DNA of 64,000 bases from positions 1 to 64,000 of the forward strand of contig NZ_CP072454.1 in NCBI RefSeq assembly GCF_019343475.1, given 5' to 3'. The notes under the pieces were generated by a model that was given only the letters and a program-made list of their open reading frames with translations, did not search any database and was not told the origin of the DNA. Each line of letters opens with the position of its first letter. Position 1 is the first letter of the stretch. Both the position numbers and the translations under genes were made by a program. The DNA comes from Providencia sp. R33 (GTDB lineage: Bacteria; Pseudomonadota; Gammaproteobacteria; Enterobacterales; Enterobacteriaceae). Shown here one piece after another: positions 52,606-60,738 of this stretch.

Positions 52606-52718
52606 AATTCTATACTCCCCGTAAGGAAAACAACAATCTTCCTAACAGAATTTCAATATGGCCCCTAGAAGTCTTTCCGTCAGCCAAGATAGAGAAGATT
52701 TTCGGGGGTTTCTGTTTT
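52588..52718 (+). ncRNA. CopA/RNAI-like antisense RNA with its promoter
   Basis: On the strand opposite repA, TTGAAT (52588-52593), a 17-bp spacer and TATACT (52611-52616) form a near-consensus promoter, predicting a start near 52623. The transcript contains an interrupted stem from CCCC at 52662-52665 to GGGG at 52704-52707 with a loop centred on CAGCCAAGA; the complementary leader-mRNA loop carries UUGGC, the motif that starts fast antisense pairing in IncFII-type systems. The stem is followed by GGGTTTCTGTTTT, a plausible terminator. It would set copy number by blocking leader translation. Confidence 0.65.
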
Positions 52719-52804
52719 CAGAGGGAGATAACAATTCGCACCCACCTCTGATACCACCTTTAGTGTGGTAACGTGATCAAATGTCTTTTATACAATACAC
52801 AACC

Positions 52805-53782
52805 TCATTTTTTTTCAAAAAAATCATTAATAAGAGATGTAATCGCTTTATCCAGTTGTTCCTGCAGTGGTTTCGGTACTCGGTTAAACTCATAGCTGAA
52901 TCCACGATCTTTAATTCGTTTTCGAGCATATGTGTTCTTATCATCGAATGACCATAACGCAGTGACACTGACGGCATCTTGCTTTTTATTAGAAGCAAAA
53001 TGGTCCGTAATATCTTTGAGTACCGTTAAAATAACGCGTTTTAATTCATCTGATGCAATTTTTTGATTTTCAATTAACTCATTGATTTTATTATTAACAG
53101 TCAAAATAATTGGATGATGGTCTAAATGTTTAGAATGGATCAACGATTCTATTTTTAATAAAAATTTATAATCAGAATAAGAAAGCTCAGCTTGGACCGG
53201 AAACAATGAAACAAGGTATTCTGGTACAGAAGCCGCCTGAATTGCCCGTGTCACTTTTGCTGTTGATAGCTTTTCATATAGCGCAATTTCTTTCTGAGAC
53301 ATTCCTTTATCACGTAATTGTAATAAACGTAGACCAATTTCTCTTAAATTGTGCTCTTTTGCTGTTTGAATTTCTGTTGCTAATTGCCTTGCATCCTCAT
53401 TACTGATTTCGGAATCTGTAACTAAAATATTCAACCCAACATGACATAGCAGCGCGGCAGCACGACGTCGAGAACCATCAAGAATTTCAATTTTCCCTGC
53501 ATTGCGATAGCCTATTGCAGGAAAAAATTGTTGTAATTTGATTGTCCGAGTAATGTCAATGAGTGAGTCTGGCGTCAATGCGTTTTGATCTCGACCATTA
53601 ACTAAAAAGCGCACAAATGTTTTTTCTGCTAACTCATCAGCAGAAACATGTTCTAAATAAAAAATAGCCGATTTCCCAGATTTAAGTACAAATCGTTGAG
53701 AATATCGTTCTTGTTCATTTGAGGCTTGCACTGTAGGTGTCGCGCTTAACATTCTTCCAATCGTTTTTCTTTTAGCTTGCAT
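52805..53782 (-). CDS. parB: ParB-type centromere-binding protein (P1-like)
   Basis: Three hundred and twenty-five residues. Features are a ParA-contact N-terminus, the ParB/Srx-type core (VNGRDQNALTPDSLIDITRTIK then GKIEILDGSRRRAAAL), the helix-turn-helix MSQKEIALYEKLSTAKVTRAIQAASVP, and a C-terminal dimer domain with the P1-type YEFNRVPKPLQEQLDKAI. It overlaps the end of parA by 11 bases, so they are translationally coupled. It should bind the parS-like sites at 55143-55432 and link them to ParA. Confidence 0.88.
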   Translation of the reverse strand: MQAKRKTIGRMLSATPTVQASNEQERYSQRFVLKSGKSAIFYLEHVSADELAEKTFVRFLVNGRDQNALTPDSLIDITRTIKLQQFFPAIGYRNAGKIEILDGSRRRAAALLCHVGLNILVTDSEISNEDARQLATEIQTAKEHNLREIGLRLLQLRDKGMSQKEIALYEKLSTAKVTRAIQAASVPEYLVSLFPVQAELSYSDYKFLLKIESLIHSKHLDHHPIILTVNNKINELIENQKIASDELKRVILTVLKDITDHFASNKKQDAVSVTALWSFDDKNTYARKRIKDRGFSYEFNRVPKPLQEQLDKAITSLINDFFEKK

Positions 53783-54989
53783 AATAACCTCGGTTCATGC
53801 GAATGAATTCAACCCGATCAAATACAGCTTTTGCAAAATCCTCAGCAGCAATTTTTGCATTTTTTAGTGCTTCAGAACTCCCGATATATGTCGCAGGATT
53901 TGCTGAAATGACCGTATCAAACGATTCACCACAACGTTCAAAACCATCTAAACGAGGTAACGCAACATCTAACATATCTCCGCCAAAAATTTCTTTGGCT
54001 AAGCTATGGCATAATTTATGGTCTGTTTTGTTTACTAATTTTGACATAAAACCAATGTTACTAATTAAATTGACCTTTTCACCTGTAGATTCAATCAATT
54101 CAATTAGTTCAGGTAATCGTGTGAGGTATTTTAACGTCGAATGAAAGTCGACCTGTGCCGGCGGAACAGGAGTCATTAAAATATCTGCAGCGGCGATAGC
54201 ATTAGATAAGAAAGCATCAAGGTGTGGACCACTATCAATAAAAATGAAGTCATAATCATTTTTCAATTTATGGATAATGTTATCTCGTAAAACCGTAAAG
54301 AAATTTTGCCCTGGTAAGTGTTCAGCACATAACAGTTCCCATTGGGATGCAATAAATGCATCTTCAATAGATGCAGGGATGACATCGACTCCTTGAACTA
54401 CAGAAGACAAAACAAACTCAGTTAGCAATTCTTCGCGGGTCACATTTTGCAACATAGCTTGAGCCGCTGTCGTTTCAATCGAGCCAATAGATTGTTTATG
54501 ATCTAAAAACATCGTTGCTGACGACTGAGGATCCAGATCAATCACTAGAATACGAAGATCCTCGGAAATTAAATGAGGATGGGTACGCAACGCATGAGCC
54601 AATGAAACGGTGCTCACAGTCTTTGAAACGCCCCCTTTTAAGTTGCCAATAAAAAAGGTGAAAGCCTCATTATAACGATCTCGATACTTTGGAACCCCAC
54701 GATGGTGGTAGATATCAATAATATTTTGGATCGTCATGGCATATTTTTGCGATGAACCCGCTTGGCGTTTTTCGAATTGATACCCTTGCGCTTCCATTTC
54801 ATTGACTGCATAGTCAACACTCGCGCGCGTTAATTTGGGTAATTTAGCCACTGCAGCTTTAGAATAAACCTGGTAATACGACGTCTCATTGAGCTCTTCT
54901 TTTTGGGATTGAATTTGGGTCGTCAACGACTGTAATAATCGCACAGCACGACTGGCAATTTTATCAAACTGATTATTTAGACTAACCAC
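53772..54989 (-). CDS. parA: ParA-type partition ATPase (P1-like, type Ia)
   Basis: Four hundred and five residues, the length of P1 ParA. The N-terminal third is a DNA-binding domain (SKAAVAKLPKLTRASVDYAVNEME) that autoregulates the operon. The ATPase core has deviant Walker A KGGVSKT (118-124), ILVIDLDPQSSAT (A') and FIFIDSGPHLDAF (B). ADP-bound ParA would repress its own promoter; ATP-bound ParA positions plasmid copies. It is distinct from the small ParA at the left edge. Confidence 0.92.
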   Translation of the reverse strand: MVSLNNQFDKIASRAVRLLQSLTTQIQSQKEELNETSYYQVYSKAAVAKLPKLTRASVDYAVNEMEAQGYQFEKRQAGSSQKYAMTIQNIIDIYHHRGVPKYRDRYNEAFTFFIGNLKGGVSKTVSTVSLAHALRTHPHLISEDLRILVIDLDPQSSATMFLDHKQSIGSIETTAAQAMLQNVTREELLTEFVLSSVVQGVDVIPASIEDAFIASQWELLCAEHLPGQNFFTVLRDNIIHKLKNDYDFIFIDSGPHLDAFLSNAIAAADILMTPVPPAQVDFHSTLKYLTRLPELIELIESTGEKVNLISNIGFMSKLVNKTDHKLCHSLAKEIFGGDMLDVALPRLDGFERCGESFDTVISANPATYIGSSEALKNAKIAAEDFAKAVFDRVEFIRMNRGYYAS

Positions 54990-55142
54990 GCCATCTTCTC
55001 CCGTATGCAGCTTTATGAACTAAAGCTAATAATCTTACATAAAGGCATAGATGTAAACACTCTAATGTGTTTTTTTTCTCCTTTCGCAAATACATATCAT
55101 AACACACTGATAAATAACGATTATTTTCTGTTTGTTGATTTG

Positions 55143-55432
55143 GATTTCATAGTGAAATCTCCATAATACAATTAATATTTATTCATTATTAAATTTTTTA
55201 TATTTCAATATAAAATTTGAATACCATTAAAAATGAAATTTAATTATTGAATGAATTTAAAATCAATTAAAATTTAATCATATAATTTAATTTTTCGTTA
55301 AATTACTACTAGGAATGAAAAGAGTCTTTAAATGTAATTTTTAAGATATTTGCACCAATCATAAAACAAACATAACCAATTGATAATAAAAGATTTTATG
55401 ATTGTATCTAAAGCTAATTTCATAGTGAAATC
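55143..55432. promoter_or_regulatory. Two P1 parS-like palindromic sites upstream of parA
   Basis: GATTTCATAGTGAAATC (55143-55159) and AATTTCATAGTGAAATC (55416-55432) share a 15-bp core and are each followed by (A/T)CCAT. GTGAAAT is the heptamer (A-box) of P1 parS, and in the second site GTGAAATCACCA resembles the A-box/B-box junction there. The 256 bases between are very AT-rich and bendable. In P1 the centromere lies after parB; here it would lie before parA. The rest of 54990-55507 holds no gene. Confidence 0.65.
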
Positions 55433-55507
55433 ACCATGTTAAGATTTATCCTACACATATTATGGTTGCATTTTGTCTTGATCACCATCTTTCACAAAAA
55501 TCGTTTT

Positions 55508-56242
55508 TTATCGAAAAGAAATATCAAAATGCATCATGGCATCAAGGGTAAAAATCTTTGTGTAAATGTCGGTTGAGCTGGCTTTTTTATGCCCCAAGTA
55601 GGCTTGAATAACCTTGAGGGGAACACCATTAAAAATCAAGTGCATCGCAAAACTGTGCCGAAAGGTATGACACGTGATGGGATCAACAACAAAAGCAGTG
55701 CCATTTTGCGTGGCAAGCTCAACCGCAGTCCGCAACCAATTTCGAACGGTGTTATCACTTTGTATCGGCCAAATTTGTGTCTGGTTTTTATACCGCATAG
55801 TCACAAAGTAGCTTTTCATTTGCTGAACATAATGACGGTCAAAAAGCGGAACAGCACGCTTTGTGATGGTCGGGGTTTTAACGAGTTCATCTCGTTTTGA
55901 CGACTGTCGTTGTTTCAAGGTTTTCAAGACTACAAACGGCGTTTCAGCATCAAGATAAAAATCACCTTTCGTCAGTGCAAGAACCTCCTTGATGCGTGCA
56001 CCGGTGTTCCACAATGTATCTATCAAAGTCCGCTGATGCAGATCAGGAATATAGTGCAATAATTGATTCACTTCTGGCGAAAGCAAATATTTTGGGCAAT
56101 CTAATTCCGCGGCAATGGCGAGACTGCGCAATTGACGCGCTCGCTCTAAATGCCCTTCGGACAAAAGTGCCTGAGATTGACGACGCACAATCGCCCTCGC
56201 CGTTTCATTCTCTACCGGAAAAAAAACTGCCATAACATTCAC
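55508..56242 (-). CDS. Tyrosine recombinase, ResD-like plasmid resolvase
   Basis: A 244-residue site-specific recombinase. The catalytic set is visible: Arg in NTGARIKEVL, His/Arg in CHTFRHSFAMHL, the GHKKAS block and the nucleophile Tyr in STDIYTKIF. The length and short N-terminal domain match plasmid-encoded multimer resolvases of the F ResD type. Its place next to parAB and repA supports dimer resolution. No fimbrial invertible element is nearby, so a MrpI/FimB role is unlikely. Confidence 0.87.
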   Translation of the reverse strand: MNVMAVFFPVENETARAIVRRQSQALLSEGHLERARQLRSLAIAAELDCPKYLLSPEVNQLLHYIPDLHQRTLIDTLWNTGARIKEVLALTKGDFYLDAETPFVVLKTLKQRQSSKRDELVKTPTITKRAVPLFDRHYVQQMKSYFVTMRYKNQTQIWPIQSDNTVRNWLRTAVELATQNGTAFVVDPITCHTFRHSFAMHLIFNGVPLKVIQAYLGHKKASSTDIYTKIFTLDAMMHFDISFR

Positions 56243-56807
56243 CTCTACTGATTATATCTTATCAATACTATTTCAATACCTAACTATTATGTTAGTGATC
56301 ATCAATAAGGTTATCGTCATTCCCCATTCTCTGACTCTGAGTCGAAAATAGAAGAGAGCGGCAACCTAAAAGGATCCTCATTTCGATCCTTTACTTTCGG
56401 TATTACGTTATTTTTTCCTTTATACCGCAATTAATTATTTCAATAATATACGGTAATAGTCAGTAACTCACAATATATAGGCCATATCCTTGATGTGATC
56501 ACACAAGATAGGCGAAAATAAGATTGGCCTCTCTATTGCGGAAAATGACGCTAAAGCGCAATAATAAAAAACAAGAAGAATTGGTCAAAAAATAGGCTTC
56601 ACAAAACTAATTAAGAGAGGATTTCTAACCAGTTCTAATGTAATCCATTAAATAATGGTGAAAATGGCTTAAAATCGATTATAGGAAGATTTAGCTACGT
56701 AAGACTTCTTTTGAAGAAAATGAGGTATGAACGAGTAAAGAACCTGAACGCAACTAAAGAAAAAGACCTGTTGTGGGAATTGACTGGGAAATAACAATGG
56801 ATATCAC
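56243..56807. other. Gene-free interval between recombinase and fic relic
   Basis: No supported coding sequence on either strand. It may contain the recombination site for the tyrosine recombinase; I cannot identify one by eye. Confidence 0.4.
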
Positions 56808-57399
56808 TACCGAGGATTCACCGCCGACGTAAAAATCGCAATCAATGGGTTGAGATCCAAATAGACGCCAGCAATATTTGCATCTACCCAGTGCTGTTGG
56901 GAAATGGCTGGCCACTGTATTTCATAGCCTAAAACAAAAAGCATTTCTTCAAAAAAAGACGCAATGTTCGCCCATTTCCTTCTCGAAAAGGATGAGCTAG
57001 ATTAAGCTCACAGAATAAATAAGCTAAATCTTTAATTAAATCAGTAAGATTTGAATGGCACTCTAAGTTTGGGATAGTATTAAAAAGCTTTATTGCTTCA
57101 GGCTCAATTCTTGAAAAAGTACAAAAACGGGTATTACCTTTTGAAATATCGATATCCCTAACCTTACCTGCCCACACATAAAGGTCTTGAAAGAGATAAA
57201 AATGCAAAAACTTTAAATGAGAAAAATCGAATTGCGAAAGTAGCGATAGCTCACTTTAATATGAAAGATATCGCGCAGTTGTAAAAGCAATTTTAGCTTC
57301 TTCAAAAAGCTCTATATCTTGTATATTTAGAACATTGATGAGAATATCCGTGCCAGGATAACAATAGGAATTCTGGTCTATGCCATATTTATCGCGCAT
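56808..57399 (-). pseudogene. Fic-domain AMP-transferase toxin, stop codon plus frameshift
   Basis: Fic proteins AMPylate targets such as gyrase subunits. From ATG 57399 the frame reads MRDKYGIDQNSYCYPGTDIL and on to TTARYLSY, hits TAA at 57256-57258, continues in frame as SELSLLSQFDFSHLKFLH, then LFQDLYVWAGKVRDIDISKG and the catalytic motif HPFREGNGRTLR. A 7-T run (8 expected) near 56951 then shifts the frame; in the shifted frame it goes on FFEEMLFVLGYEIQWP and WVDANIAGVYLDLNPL to TAG at 56808. All Fic parts are present, so the gene was recently inactivated by two lesions. Confidence 0.85.
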
Positions 57400-57535
57400 A
57401 TTTGCGTTTTAGCTCTGAAATGGAAAGTTTTTTCTTCTTATTTTTCAAAACAATACCTTCATATGAAAGGCTAACTCGATAGTTTTCCAAAGATGTAGAA
57501 AATTTAGCTTTAGTCACAAATGTCGTCGTTCTCAT
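57389..57535 (-). CDS. YhfG/FicA-like antitoxin
   Basis: Forty-eight residues: MRTTTFVTKAKFSTSLENYR, then VSLSYEGIVLKNKKKKLSIS and ELKRKYAR. The short basic form with ENYR-SL-EG and the terminal LKxKY are characteristic of the small antitoxins that precede fic genes. It overlaps the fic start by 11 bases (ATG of fic inside the KYAR codons), so the pair was translationally coupled. It remains intact although its toxin is broken, and could still neutralise Fic toxins from other replicons. Confidence 0.75.
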   Translation of the reverse strand: MRTTTFVTKAKFSTSLENYRVSLSYEGIVLKNKKKKLSISELKRKYAR

Positions 57536-57650
57536 CGCTCACCTCTTCAAAATGTTCCTTAGAATTATAAGATAAAATAGTAATCGCTTTATCTCTAACC
57601 CTAAAAAATATTTCGTCCTATATTTTTCATTAAAAATAATTATAGCTAAT

Positions 57651-58490
57651 TTAATTTCTATTTTTTCTATATTTATTTATTTTTAAATAAATCATTTTTC
57701 TTGCATCATAACTTATTAAGATTGTAATTATTTTTGAAAATAAATAAAGGGATACTAAAGATAAAAATGCACTGATAAAACCAAAAAACCACCTTTGCTT
57801 TTTTATTAAATTATTAATGTAATTTATAGAAATCTTATCATTAAAAGCATCACAAATTAAACCCACTGAATCTTTTGAAAACCTCACTGAAAATTCATCT
57901 TTATCACATTGTTCTTTGGTAATGCGCCAATCCTTAGCATCATTTTTGATAAAATTGTATTCTACCGCCTCATGGCTATTAAACCAAAACCACCCAGTGT
58001 CATCAAACTTGATCAACCCAGCTGGTTTTACTGCTATTGTCGTGCTATTTGAAAAAATAAACGCGATTATGATTAATAGAAAAAATATACTTAATGGGAT
58101 CAGAACATGTATTTTTTTTACCTTTAAATATTCAATATAAAAACAAAATTTTAGCTTTGAAATAACTTTAAAATCTAGTTCATATTTTTTAACCCAAGAT
58201 TCAAAGTTATATTTTTGCCTTTTCGATATTGCATTCATATTGTAATCATAATTAAATTTTTCAACTTCTTTTATATCAGACAATAAATCATCATTACTTT
58301 CAATGTTATGTCCAGTCCAAAATCTAAAGAATCTATCTGATATCGAAAAACCTGATTTTGCTTTGTTTTTTATAAACCAAATAGAACCTATAATAACAAG
58401 AGAGATTAGAATAAAAAGTAAGAGTTTGTTTTCTAAAATAGAGAACAAAGGTGAAATTAACGCATCTAGCATAGTGTTCATTATAATCAT
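57651..58490 (-). CDS. Multi-pass membrane protein of unknown function
   Basis: About 279 residues. Hydrophobic segments lie at about 22-42 (LLLFILISLVIIGSIWF), 129-150 (VLIPLSIFFLLIIIAFIF) and 236-262 (FFGFISAFLSLVSLYLFSKI). A charged cytoplasmic-type region with FRFWTGHNIESNDDLLSDI lies between the first two, and a Trp-rich segment (DDTGWFWFNSHEAVE) with two Cys between the last two. I do not recognise the family. It stands alone on the minus strand. A possible role in exclusion or phage defence would be guesswork. Confidence 0.6.
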   Translation of the reverse strand: MIIMNTMLDALISPLFSILENKLLLFILISLVIIGSIWFIKNKAKSGFSISDRFFRFWTGHNIESNDDLLSDIKEVEKFNYDYNMNAISKRQKYNFESWVKKYELDFKVISKLKFCFYIEYLKVKKIHVLIPLSIFFLLIIIAFIFSNSTTIAVKPAGLIKFDDTGWFWFNSHEAVEYNFIKNDAKDWRITKEQCDKDEFSVRFSKDSVGLICDAFNDKISINYINNLIKKQRWFFGFISAFLSLVSLYLFSKIITILISYDARKMIYLKINKYRKNRN

Positions 58491-58579
58491 CCATTATTAT
58501 GGTAAACTTAATTATCAAATATATAATATATAAACATCACCTTTCAAGTGTTAATATCTGAGAATTTTGTGCTCTACTC
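58491..58579. other. Short intergenic spacer beside the AbiEi relic
   Basis: Non-coding. It holds the promoter region of the membrane-protein gene and merges into the decayed AbiEi sequence. Confidence 0.3.
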
Positions 58580-58959
58580 GATTTTAGCAAGTTCAAGGCA
58601 GCTCTTTCCCTTTAACTGTAATTAATTTCAAATCCATTTCAGGAACTATTTGAAATTTAGAATTACCCCACAATAAAACCAGCCTTATTTAGGAAACTTT
58701 CGACACCATTAGGGTAGTGATATCTTACTTTCACACCAACCCAAACTTATTCTTTTCTTAGCTGTTAATAAAGGCTCAATCCTTGGCAATTTAAGCTACT
58801 TAATCCTGCCAAATGAACACTGAATATCCATCACTTACAAGGGGCTTAATTCTAGGCCGGTAGTAAATGCCCGAAGATAGCTTTTTCAGCCCGCCACTGC
58901 TGTAAAACAATCGAGCCAGAAGATGTATGAGTAATCAGCCAGTTTATTTTAGATGACAT
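58580..58959 (-). pseudogene. AbiEi-type antitoxin/regulator relic
   Basis: The frame starts at ATG 58959: MSSKINWLITHTSSGSIVLQ, then QWRAEKAIFGHLLPA and a stop at 58852, which matches the N-terminal winged-helix start of AbiEi proteins. Downstream, broken frames still read VHLAGLSSLNCQGLSLY, KVRYHYPNGVESFL and, near the end, ELAKIE, in the order found in AbiEi. So an AbiEi gene has decayed by deletion and frameshifts. No AbiEii toxin gene follows. Confidence 0.6.
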
Positions 58960-59020
58960 TTTTACACCTTAGGTATGAATATGATATAAATAGCAAACCC
59001 ATAGTTTATTATTTGTGATA

Positions 59021-59043
59021 TTTTAACACCTTTAGTGTTAAAA
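59021..59043. promoter_or_regulatory. Inverted repeat upstream of the AbiEi relic
   Basis: Perfect 9-bp arms TTTTAACAC and GTGTTAAAA with a 5-base centre, about 60 bases upstream of the relic's start. A related ACACCTTAGGT lies at about 58964-58974. AbiEi proteins repress their operon by binding inverted repeats, so this is probably the surviving operator. Confidence 0.45.
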
Positions 59044-59081
59044 AACACAAAAATATAAACCACCTGATATAGCTTATATTC

Positions 59082-59378
59082 TTATTTTTTTAATGTATTC
59101 AAATCTGAAACTAACAAAGACTCTCTGAACTCAAATAGTGCTTGTTGCGCTACTTTCACTCCTTCTTGAATATCTAGCTCGTGCGCTTCGAGGTTTTTTG
59201 CACTTCTTACATTCTTGCAAACAATATCATGCCAAGAATCAGTTAATAAGCATTCCGTATATTTAGCAACTAAATCGTCATGATTATTGACATACCATTC
59301 AACGGAGGTCTTATCATTACAGCCTGATGTTGTGATAACAGATATAATAATGTTAACTAATAAAAAATATTTGGTCAT
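59082..59378 (-). CDS. EexN-like lipoprotein (entry exclusion)
   Basis: Ninety-eight residues: a signal peptide with lipobox TTSGC (lipid-bearing Cys20), then NDKTSVEWYVNNHDDLVAKYTECL and HDIVCKNVRSAKNLEA. The pattern of a short lipoprotein with a W/Y-x3-H near the N-terminus, the ECLL Cys and a later Cys-x-N/K-A is that of EexN exclusion proteins, which block redundant conjugative entry. It implies that a type IV secretion transfer region lies outside this window. Confidence 0.6.
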   Translation of the reverse strand: MTKYFLLVNIIISVITTSGCNDKTSVEWYVNNHDDLVAKYTECLLTDSWHDIVCKNVRSAKNLEAHELDIQEGVKVAQQALFEFRESLLVSDLNTLKK

Positions 59379-59493
59379 TATACGTATCCTTACCGATTTT
59401 TTTGAGTCCGATACGGATGTATTTAACAGCTCAACTCGTGCTTTTTTCTTTTGTCGTAACAGTAAATTAAGATTTCCAAAGTCTGACTAATAT

Positions 59494-60582
59494 TTAAATA
59501 ACTTCAGCTAAAGCCACTTCTGGAACGCAAACATTGCCTTCAAATAATTTTCGGGCAGTTCGGAGCACAGCAGCTTGAGTATTTTCGATTTGATTTCCAT
59601 CCTTTAACAATGAAACTATAATTTTCCCACTTGGATGCTCAATAGTTACAATATTAGTCAATGCATATGCAGGTTGGCTGCTAATGATTTTTTGCGCAAC
59701 GGAACCTTTTATTATTGTTGCAGTTGAAATACCAATAGAACCTGTAATAGCTAGTGACTTGTGGCAATTGTGAGGCATGAAATAGCGAACTTTTATCGTA
59801 CCATCTTCCGTAGGTTTACTAAGAAGGACTGGCTTTGGTATAACTTTGCCAGTTACATCGCCAAATCCCATTGCCGCTCCGGCCTTAAGGCGGATTTTTT
59901 CAAGTCGTTGCATAAACACCAAGTCAGAATCTAGTTCGGATGGAGATTCACCACCCATTTTACCCATTTGATGTGCATCGATTAAGATCATTGGCATTGC
60001 CATATCAATACATGTAACTTCAACGCCATCAAATACATCAATTGTATTGCCAGTAGGAAGCAATTTACCCGTTTTACAACCTGCGGAATTTAGAAACGTC
60101 AAACCAATTGGCGCAGCTGAACCTGGCACACCATCAATTTGAGTATCTCCGTCATAAGTCACTTTGAAATTAGGGGTCTGTACTTCTGCATTAACTAATG
60201 TTCCAGTATTGAGATTCCGAATACGTACCGTTGTTACTGGATTTTTGGGAGCAACTAATCCCTTTTCAATCGCAAACGGGCCAACTGCACACAGCATGTT
60301 TCCACAGTTTGGAGTTGTATCAACTCTCCTCTCTTTCACCATGACCTGAGCAAAAAGGTAATCTATATCAGCATCAGGGCTATCCGAAGCACTCACAATA
60401 GCCACTTTACTGGTTTGCGGACTTCCCCCACCGATACCATCAATTTCAAGCTCATGACCTGCTCCCATCAAATTCAGCAGAACAATATCTCTCTCTTGAA
60501 TGTTATCAGGCAAATCACTCGCAAGAATAACTGGCCCCTTAGAAGTACCACCACGCATCAGAACGCAAGGGATGTTGAACAT
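59494..60582 (-). CDS. PrpF-family isomerase, GalD-like (4-oxalomesaconate tautomerase type)
   Basis: About 362 residues from ATG 60582 (in-frame GTG at 60600). The start MFNIPCVLMRGGTSKGPVIL is diagnostic of the PrpF family; other blocks are GIGGGSPQTSKVAIVS, TTPNCGNMLCAVGPFAIEKG with the catalytic Cys, and GAAMGFGDVTGKVIPKP. The diaminopimelate-epimerase-like fold catalyses proton shifts: PrpF in the 2-methylcitrate pathway, GalD in gallate breakdown. The length fits GalD. No other catabolic gene is nearby; the divergent LysR gene is the likely regulator. Confidence 0.8.
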   Translation of the reverse strand: MFNIPCVLMRGGTSKGPVILASDLPDNIQERDIVLLNLMGAGHELEIDGIGGGSPQTSKVAIVSASDSPDADIDYLFAQVMVKERRVDTTPNCGNMLCAVGPFAIEKGLVAPKNPVTTVRIRNLNTGTLVNAEVQTPNFKVTYDGDTQIDGVPGSAAPIGLTFLNSAGCKTGKLLPTGNTIDVFDGVEVTCIDMAMPMILIDAHQMGKMGGESPSELDSDLVFMQRLEKIRLKAGAAMGFGDVTGKVIPKPVLLSKPTEDGTIKVRYFMPHNCHKSLAITGSIGISTATIIKGSVAQKIISSQPAYALTNIVTIEHPSGKIIVSLLKDGNQIENTQAAVLRTARKLFEGNVCVPEVALAEVI

Positions 60583-60664
60583 AGTTTTTTCTCTTTCCAC
60601 ATGTTAAATGATGCGCTAAGCGTCCCATATACGAATAAATAACTCTAATGCCAAAAAATGAGAG

Positions 60665-60687
60665 ATTAATGCGTTTTACACATTAAT
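60665..60687. promoter_or_regulatory. LysR-type operator in the divergent promoter region
   Basis: ATTAATG-N9-CATTAAT, an inverted repeat containing the T-N11-A core typical of LysR-type binding sites, sits between the PrpF-like gene and the LysR gene (60601-60738). It probably serves both promoters. Confidence 0.55.
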
Positions 60688-60738
60688 AGGCCTTCGGTTA
60701 CTATGATTTAATTCCGGTATAAATGTGAGGTTTGAGAA

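Noticed and set aside
52549..52718. IncI/IncB-type pseudoknot activating repA
   Set aside because: The loop motif UUGGC is present, but I found no complementary GCCAA next to the repA ribosome site; the GGGGCCA stretch at 52658-52665 is inside the stem.
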